Assembly (NCBI RefSeq): GCF_002159265.1
Contig: NZ_NFHG01000012.1
Coordinates: forward strand, 1 to 64,000
DNA length: 64,000 nt
Origin: Flavonifractor sp. An82
GTDB taxonomy: Bacteria > Bacillota > Clostridia > Oscillospirales > Oscillospiraceae
Reading direction: 5' to 3'
The position numbers and the translations under genes were made by a program. Below, piece after piece: positions 59,823 to 64,000 of the stretch. The notes under the pieces are model-generated. The model made no database searches, was not told where the DNA came from, and worked only from the letters and a program-made list of their open reading frames with translations. Within the stretch, counting starts at the first letter, position 1. Each line of letters starts with the position of its first letter.

Positions 59823-60311
59823 ATGCCACCCATACCGGACCGGGCGGAGGCCCAGCGGCTGGTGGATACCTATTCCGATCTGATCCTCCGGCTGAGCTAC
59901 ACCTATCTGGGCAGCACTGCCGACGCCCAGGACATCTGCCAGACTGTATTTCTCAAGCTGCTCCAGGCCCCCCGGGCCTTTGACAGCTTGGAGCATGAGC
60001 GGGCCTTCCTCATCCGCACCGCCGTCAACCTGTGCAAAGACCAGCTGAAAAGCCGGTGGCGGCGCACTACGGTGACCCTGGACGCGGCGGAGCACGTGCC
60101 CGCTCCCCAGCCGGAGGAGGGCACCCTGCTGGCAGCTCTGGAACTGCTGCCCCCCAAATACCGCACGGTCATCTACCTCTATTATTACGAGGGCTACTCC
60201 GCCAGGGAGATCGCTGCTCTGATGGGGGAAAAGCCGGCCACCGTCTTTACCCGGCTGGACCGGGGGCGGCAGAAGCTGCGGACCTATCTGGAACAGGAGG
60301 AACTGACATGA
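59823..60311 (+). CDS. ECF-type sigma-70 factor
   Basis: 162 residues with region 2 (SDLILRLSYTYLGSTADAQD, ICQTVFLKLLQ) and region 4 (LPPKYRTVIYLYYYEGYSAR, EIAALMGEKPATVFTRL). Regions 1 and 3 are missing, as in ECF factors. The ATG at 59823 has AAAGGA ten bases ahead; a GTG at 59814 is an alternative. It overlaps the anti-sigma-like gene by ATGA. Confidence 0.92.
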   Translation: MPPIPDRAEAQRLVDTYSDLILRLSYTYLGSTADAQDICQTVFLKLLQAPRAFDSLEHERAFLIRTAVNLCKDQLKSRWRRTTVTLDAAEHVPAPQPEEGTLLAALELLPPKYRTVIYLYYYEGYSAREIAALMGEKPATVFTRLDRGRQKLRTYLEQEELT

Positions 60312-61315
60312 AGCAGTATAAAGATACCATGGACGAACTCCGGTTCACCCCGGAGCAGAAGGCCCATATGGTGGACCGGCTGATGGAGTGTGCTCAGGCC
60401 TCTCCCCGGCGGCCCCACACCTTCCGCCGTGTAGCGGTGGTGGGGGAGCGCTTCTCCGCCCTCTTCGGCCCCGCTACCCAGACCGAGGTCATCGACCAGA
60501 TCGGCTACCCCATCGGGGCCTCGGCCACCAACCACGGCATCACCATCACCGCCGACGCCATTGTTGGAGACACCTACTCCTATGCCATCGTCTATTCCAT
60601 CTCCCGGGAGGACGGGCAGCCCCTGGTGAGCCAGGAGACGCTGGACGGCAGCGAGGAATATGAGGGCCGCCTGCCTCTCTCCTTTGAGGACTACGACCTG
60701 CGGCCCACCGGCCCCCTGGCCTTCCTGTCCTCCGGAGGGGGCGGAGGCTTCTCCCACTTCTACGACGCCGACCCCGCCGACAACACCATCCAGTTTGTGA
60801 CCTTCTGGACCTCCGACACCCCCATCCGCTCGGGCAAGGTGAGCACCACCTTCCGGGGGCTCTATGACACCACCGACAGCTATGCCAACAAGACCCTGCT
60901 GGCGGAGGGCCCCTGGACCCTGGACTTTACCATGGACTTTGAGGACTCCTCCATCGCCCTCCCCGCCGGGCAGGCGATCCAGGTGAGCGGCATGGACGCC
61001 ACCCTGGACAGCGTTACCCTCTCCCCCCTGTCCATCATGGTGGAGTACACCGTCCATCAGGAGGTGCCGGAGACGGCGCGGAAAAGCGGCCAGACGGACA
61101 AGACAAATGATCCCTACGCCGCCTTCCGGGACCTGCCGGTAACCATCTCCTACACCGACGGCTCCACCCTGGAGGTCAAGAGCGCCACTACCAGCGTGGG
61201 CTCGGGCAGCGGCCAGGCTAAATGCACCATAGGTATGATTTTCGACTCCATCCGCCCCCTGGATGAGGTGGCCTCGGTCACCGTGGGGGATGTGGTCATC
61301 CCTGTCAGCCAATAA
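60308..61315 (+). CDS. DUF4179-like anti-sigma factor lacking a visible membrane helix
   Basis: 335 residues. It starts with a short helical region (MKQYKDTMDELRFTPEQKAH, MVDRLMECAQ) like anti-sigma N-termini, then at residue 57 enters a DUF4179-type body (QTEVIDQIGYPIGASATNHG onward, strand-rich). In such proteins a membrane helix of about 20 residues normally separates the two; here RRPHTFRRVAVVGERFSALFG joins them with no hydrophobic stretch. It may therefore be cytosolic or non-functional. CAGGAGGAA precedes the ATG, which overlaps the sigma stop codon. Confidence 0.8.
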   Translation: MKQYKDTMDELRFTPEQKAHMVDRLMECAQASPRRPHTFRRVAVVGERFSALFGPATQTEVIDQIGYPIGASATNHGITITADAIVGDTYSYAIVYSISREDGQPLVSQETLDGSEEYEGRLPLSFEDYDLRPTGPLAFLSSGGGGGFSHFYDADPADNTIQFVTFWTSDTPIRSGKVSTTFRGLYDTTDSYANKTLLAEGPWTLDFTMDFEDSSIALPAGQAIQVSGMDATLDSVTLSPLSIMVEYTVHQEVPETARKSGQTDKTNDPYAAFRDLPVTISYTDGSTLEVKSATTSVGSGSGQAKCTIGMIFDSIRPLDEVASVTVGDVVIPVSQ

Positions 61316-61318
61316 GCA

Positions 61319-61349
61319 AAACCGGGTCCACCCAAGGCGGACCCGGTTT
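61319..61349. terminator. Bidirectional terminator
   Basis: 14-bp stem with one mismatch (61319-61332 and 61336-61349), loop CAA, then CTTTAT; between convergent anti-sigma and obg genes. Confidence 0.85.
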
Positions 61350-61351
61350 CT

Positions 61352-62632
61352 TTATCGCTGGTACTCGAACTCCAGGTTGTACAGGGACACGATATCCCCG
61401 TCGTGGATGCCCATTTCCTCCAGCCGGTCGAAGAGGCCGGACTGGCGGAGCATCTTGTCGAACCAGTTGCGGGACTCGTAGTCCCCGAAGTTGACGTTGG
61501 CCATGAGCCGCTGGAGCCAGGGGCCCTCCACGATCCAGGTGTCGTCCTCGTGGATGATGTTGAGGGGCTCGGACATATCCACCTCCAGGGGCCGCTCCAC
61601 ATAGGTGGGCTCGTACACCGTGATGGGGGGCAGGTGCTCCAGCTCCCGGGCGGCGGCGAACATGAGCTCCCGGGTGCCCAGCTGGGCGGCGGCGGAGATC
61701 TCATAGAAGGGCATGCCCAGCCCCTCCACGTGGGCCTTCAGGGCCTCCAGACCGGTGCGGTCAGCGGCGATATCCACCTTGTTGCCCGCCACGATCATGG
61801 GCCGGGAGGCCAGATCGGGGCCGTACTGCTTCAGCTCCTCCTGGATGGCCTTGAAATCCTCCACCGGGTCACGGCCCTCGCAGCCGGACACGTCCACCAC
61901 ATGGATGAGCAGGCGGCAGCGGTCAATGTGCCGCAAAAAGTCGTGGCCCAGACCGGCGCCGTCGGAGGCACCCTCAATGATGCCGGGGATGTCGGCCAGC
62001 ACGAAGGACACGCCTTCGTCCACGTACACCACGCCCAGGTTGGGGAAGAGGGTGGTGAAGTGGTAGTTGGCGATCTTGGGCCGGGCCTTGGATACTACGG
62101 AGAGCAGGGTGGACTTGCCCACGTTGGGGAAGCCCACCAGGCCCACGTCGGCCAGCAGCTTCAGCTCCAGGATGACCTGCCGCTCCTGGCCGGGCAGGCC
62201 CGCCTTGGCGAAGCGGGGCACCTGACGGGTGGGGGTGGCAAAGTGCTTGTTGCCCCAGCCGCCGTTGCCGCCCTTGGCCAGCACGAAGCGGTCGGTCTCC
62301 GACATGTCGCAGATGATCTCCTGGGTCTCGGCGTCCCGCACCACGGTGCCCCGGGGCACCTTGATGATCATATCCTCGCCGTCCTTGCCGGAGCAGCGCT
62401 TGCCCTGGCCATCCATCCCGTTGCCCGCCACATACTTGCGCTTGTAGCGGAAGTCCATCAGGGTGGACATGTGGGGGTTGATCTCCAGGATCACGTTGCC
62501 CCCCCGGCCGCCGTCGCCGCCGTCCGGTCCGCCGGCGGCCACGTACTTCTCCCGGTGGAAGGCCACCGCGCCGTTGCCGCCGTTGCCCGCCTTGACGGTG
62601 ATGCGGGCGGTATCTACAAAGGGTGCTGCCAT
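61352..62632 (-). CDS. obg: GTPase Obg (CgtA)
   Basis: 426 residues. Glycine-rich Obg domain (ITVKAGNGGNGAVAFHREK, GGPDGGDGGRGG), G domain (GFPNVGKSTLL, LADIPGIIEG, AGNKVD, ISAAA) and the C-terminal OCT domain found in Gram-positive Obg. It acts in 50S subunit maturation and stress signalling. ATG 62632 with AAGGAGG upstream. It is the last of rplU-prp-rpmA-obg, after the hairpin array. Confidence 0.97.
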   Translation of the reverse strand: MAAPFVDTARITVKAGNGGNGAVAFHREKYVAAGGPDGGDGGRGGNVILEINPHMSTLMDFRYKRKYVAGNGMDGQGKRCSGKDGEDMIIKVPRGTVVRDAETQEIICDMSETDRFVLAKGGNGGWGNKHFATPTRQVPRFAKAGLPGQERQVILELKLLADVGLVGFPNVGKSTLLSVVSKARPKIANYHFTTLFPNLGVVYVDEGVSFVLADIPGIIEGASDGAGLGHDFLRHIDRCRLLIHVVDVSGCEGRDPVEDFKAIQEELKQYGPDLASRPMIVAGNKVDIAADRTGLEALKAHVEGLGMPFYEISAAAQLGTRELMFAAARELEHLPPITVYEPTYVERPLEVDMSEPLNIIHEDDTWIVEGPWLQRLMANVNFGDYESRNWFDKMLRQSGLFDRLEEMGIHDGDIVSLYNLEFEYQR

Positions 62633-62680
62633 AAAAACCTCCTTCGTCTGGCCTTGCGGCCCATCATCTTTCCAATAGAA

Positions 62681-62710
62681 AAGCCTCGAACGGGTTCCCG
62701 TCCGAGGCTT
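62681..62710 (-). terminator. Terminator between rpmA and obg
   Basis: AAGCCTCG at 62681-62688 pairs with CGAGGCTT at 62703-62710 and the stem continues inward through ACGGG/CCCGT. On the minus strand it runs into TTTTCTATT, so it would stop or reduce transcription into obg. Confidence 0.75.
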
Positions 62711-62754
62711 ATGATACCCATAATTACTGGGCGATCTCCACGATAACACGCCTG

Positions 62755-62898
62755 GCCAAAGCTTTGCTTTGGCGGAAAGGCATCGCCTTTCCTACAGGCG
62801 TTGCCTGTGGGGCGTGTTGTCGCAACGCTGGTGCTCGCCGTCATACGGCGAGCTACACGGCGCTGCCGTGGGCAGTAAACTGCCCCGCAGTTTACTGC
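62755..62898. repeat. Array of seven back-to-back short hairpins, all with three-base loops
   Basis: H1 62755-62773 (8-bp stem, loop TTT), H2 62774-62792 (8 bp, ATC), H3 62794-62808 (6 bp, GTT), H4 62814-62828 (6 bp with one G-T, TCG), H5 62833-62853 (9 bp, CAT), H6 62856-62870 (6 bp, GCT), H7 62872-62898 (12-bp arms GCAGTAAACTGC and complement, loop CCC). Stem sequences all differ; gaps are 0-5 bases. H7 overlaps the end of rpmA. No open frame explains it. Confidence 0.9.
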
Positions 62899-63176
62899 TC
62901 CAGCGTTACGATAGAGACCTGCTTGCGGTCCTTGCCCAGGCGCTCAAACTTCACGCGGCCGCTCTTGAGGGCGAACAGGGTGTCGTCGCTGCCCTTGCCC
63001 ACGTTGACGCCGGGATGGATATGGGTGCCCCGCTGGCGAACCAGGATGTTGCCGGCCAGAACGAACTGACCGTCGCCCCGCTTCACGCCCAGACGCTTGG
63101 CCTCGGAATCGCGGCCGTTACGGGTGGAGCCCACGCCCTTCTTATGGGCGAAGAACTGAATACCGATGTTCAGCAT
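62892..63176 (-). CDS. rpmA: 50S ribosomal protein L27
   Basis: 94 residues. The N-terminus [18 protein letters not shown] carries the Firmicute extension removed by the Prp protease (cut before AHKKG). [18 protein letters not shown] and [17 protein letters not shown] are conserved L27 blocks. The stop codon falls inside the first hairpin (H7) of the array in its direction of transcription. Confidence 0.97.
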   Translation of the reverse strand: MLNIGIQFFAHKKGVGSTRNGRDSEAKRLGVKRGDGQFVLAGNILVRQRGTHIHPGVNVGKGSDDTLFALKSGRVKFERLGKDRKQVSIVTLEQ

Positions 63177-63227
63177 GGTGTCACACCTCCAAACTTGTGT
63201 GTTAAAAAGGTTCGCCGTACCGGGAGG

Positions 63228-63560
63228 TCAGTCCTCCTCCAGTACGAGAATATTTTCAGGATATTCCTCATGCAGGCTGGCAAAATGGACCATGAGGGCG
63301 GTCAGAAGAGTCTGACAGGTGCTCTCGGTGGTCTCGCTGAGCCCGCCGGGGATGCGCAGGGTGATGGACGCGTCGTGCTCCTTCACCTTTACCGAGGCGC
63401 CCAGGCCCAGTACGTCGTTGACGGCGCACTCGGTCAGGCGGACGGCACTGGTGACGGCGGCGCAGACGATGTCGCTCCCCGCTTCGGCGTAACCGCTGTG
63501 GCCCTTCACGGTGAAGCCCACGATGCGGTCCCCCTCCATGTGAAAAGAGACGGTAGTCAT
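63228..63560 (-). CDS. prp: Ribosomal-processing cysteine protease Prp
   Basis: 110 residues. KGHSGYAEAGSDIVCAAVT holds the catalytic His and Cys of Prp. It trims the N-terminal extension of L27, encoded next. It starts one base after the rplU stop region, as in other Firmicutes. Confidence 0.95.
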   Translation of the reverse strand: MTTVSFHMEGDRIVGFTVKGHSGYAEAGSDIVCAAVTSAVRLTECAVNDVLGLGASVKVKEHDASITLRIPGGLSETTESTCQTLLTALMVHFASLHEEYPENILVLEED

Positions 63561-63561
63561 C

Positions 63562-63873
63562 TTACAGGGAGATGGCGCCGATGGTCACCTTGGTGTAGGG
63601 CTGACGATGGCCCTGACGCTTGCGGTAACCCTTCTTGGGCTTGTACTTGAAGACCAGGATCTTCTTGCCCTTGCCGTTCTTCACCACGGAAGCGGCCACC
63701 TTGGCGCCCTCCACCACGGGAGTGCCCACGGTGATCTTGTCCCCGTCGATGACAGCCAGCACCTTGTCAAAGGTCACGTTGTCGCCGGCCTCGTTGGGCA
63801 GCTTCTCGATGAAGAGGGTATCGCCCTCGGCCACCTTATACTGCTTACCGCCGGTCTCGATGATTGCGTGCAT
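63562..63873 (-). CDS. rplU: 50S ribosomal protein L21
   Basis: 103 residues, [18 protein letters not shown] through [20 protein letters not shown], complete L21. AAGGAG precedes the ATG. First gene of rplU-prp-rpmA. Confidence 0.97.
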   Translation of the reverse strand: MHAIIETGGKQYKVAEGDTLFIEKLPNEAGDNVTFDKVLAVIDGDKITVGTPVVEGAKVAASVVKNGKGKKILVFKYKPKKGYRKRQGHRQPYTKVTIGAISL

Positions 63874-64000
63874 TACGTTTTCAACTCCTTCATTACGGGC
63901 TCGCTGTCGGGGGAGGGCCGAAGCGTGACGTCACATCAGTCACGTCGGTCACTTGGGTTCCCATTCAAAGCGGCTCTAGTAGTATATCAGTCAACATTTT
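63874..64000 (-). promoter_or_regulatory. rplU leader, possible L21 leader RNA
   Basis: 127 bases to the window edge hold GTGAC/GTCAC repeats able to pair and a GC-rich segment before the RBS. Firmicute rplU transcripts often carry an autoregulatory L21 leader; I cannot match the consensus by eye, and the promoter may lie beyond the edge. Confidence 0.35.

Noticed and set aside
1-64000. CRISPR arrays, tRNA or rRNA genes, transposases, integrases
   Set aside because: No regularly spaced direct repeats, cloverleaf-like genes, rRNA-like sequence or recombinase motifs were found on either strand.

Overview
The window looks like a chromosomal segment of a high-GC Gram-positive anaerobe of the class Clostridia, most likely an Oscillospiraceae member of the Flavonifractor or Pseudoflavonifractor kind. 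This is inference from gene content and style: strong AGGAGG ribosome binding sites, SigA-type promoters, the rplU-prp-rpmA arrangement with a Prp-cleavable L27, YlmH, a DUF896 protein, a His-less HPr-like protein, a perfect CIRCE site, an O-demethylation-type corrinoid system and a phloretin/DAPG hydrolase-like enzyme. No rRNA, tRNA, insertion sequence, prophage or CRISPR array was seen.

Layout. 1-11.7 kb (visibly more AT-rich than the rest): the start of a RecQ-like helicase running off the left edge, an arylsulfotransferase-family lipoprotein, a LysR regulator, then a PocR/AraC regulator divergent from a seven-gene corrinoid methyltransfer operon (MtaA-like UroD protein, corrinoid protein, second UroD-type methyltransferase, RACo-like reductive activator, DUF2284 protein, CobW-like GTPase, His-rich protein). 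11.9-15.6 kb: double flavodoxin-like protein, small membrane protein, and a PhlG/phloretin hydrolase-like enzyme divergent from a TetR regulator. 15.6-30.4 kb: a large Ter stress-response locus transcribed leftward from one promoter at 29.3 kb (YceG, TelA, four TerD proteins, P-type Ca2+ ATPase, rhomboid protease, PRTase-TRSP, StiP/PELOTA, HAD, and a protease whose N-terminus resembles one YceG repeat), with a divergent HpcH/CitE-like gene. 30.5-39.5 kb: QueG-like protein, MurE-like ligase, aspartate racemase, ATP-grasp ligase, a small ORF, RelA/SpoT and RecJ. 39.5-47.3 kb: M42 peptidase, YbaK, a secreted stalk/DUF4358 protein, a hypothetical protein, HtpG with CIRCE, and two lipoproteins. 47.3-58.7 kb: MnmE behind a DnaA-box cluster, ThyA-DHFR-NUDIX operon, FUSC protein, S41-like lipoprotein, MtaB, HPr-like protein, TatD with its linked radical SAM protein, a cation antiporter with a structured leader, and YlmH-DUF896. 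58.8-64 kb: C39-like protein and DUF1294 protein, ECF sigma/anti-sigma pair, then rplU-prp-rpmA-obg, with a striking array of tiny three-base-loop hairpins between rpmA and obg.

How the genes work together. The corrinoid operon should demethylate an unknown methylated substrate: UroD-type methyltransferase to corrinoid protein to MtaA-like protein, with the RACo-like protein rescuing inactive cobalamin and the CobW/His-rich pair possibly supplying metal. The Ter locus combines Ca2+-binding TerD proteins, a Ca2+ pump, a predicted nucleotide-derived metabolite pathway and two proteases. The MurE-like/racemase/ATP-grasp trio suggests D-amino-acid chemistry on a cell-wall-like precursor. The most unusual items are the hairpin array (62.76-62.90 kb), the YceG-repeat/protease fusion (15.6-17.0 kb), the corrinoid operon, the DnaA boxes in front of mnmE, and an anti-sigma-like protein that seems to have lost its membrane helix.
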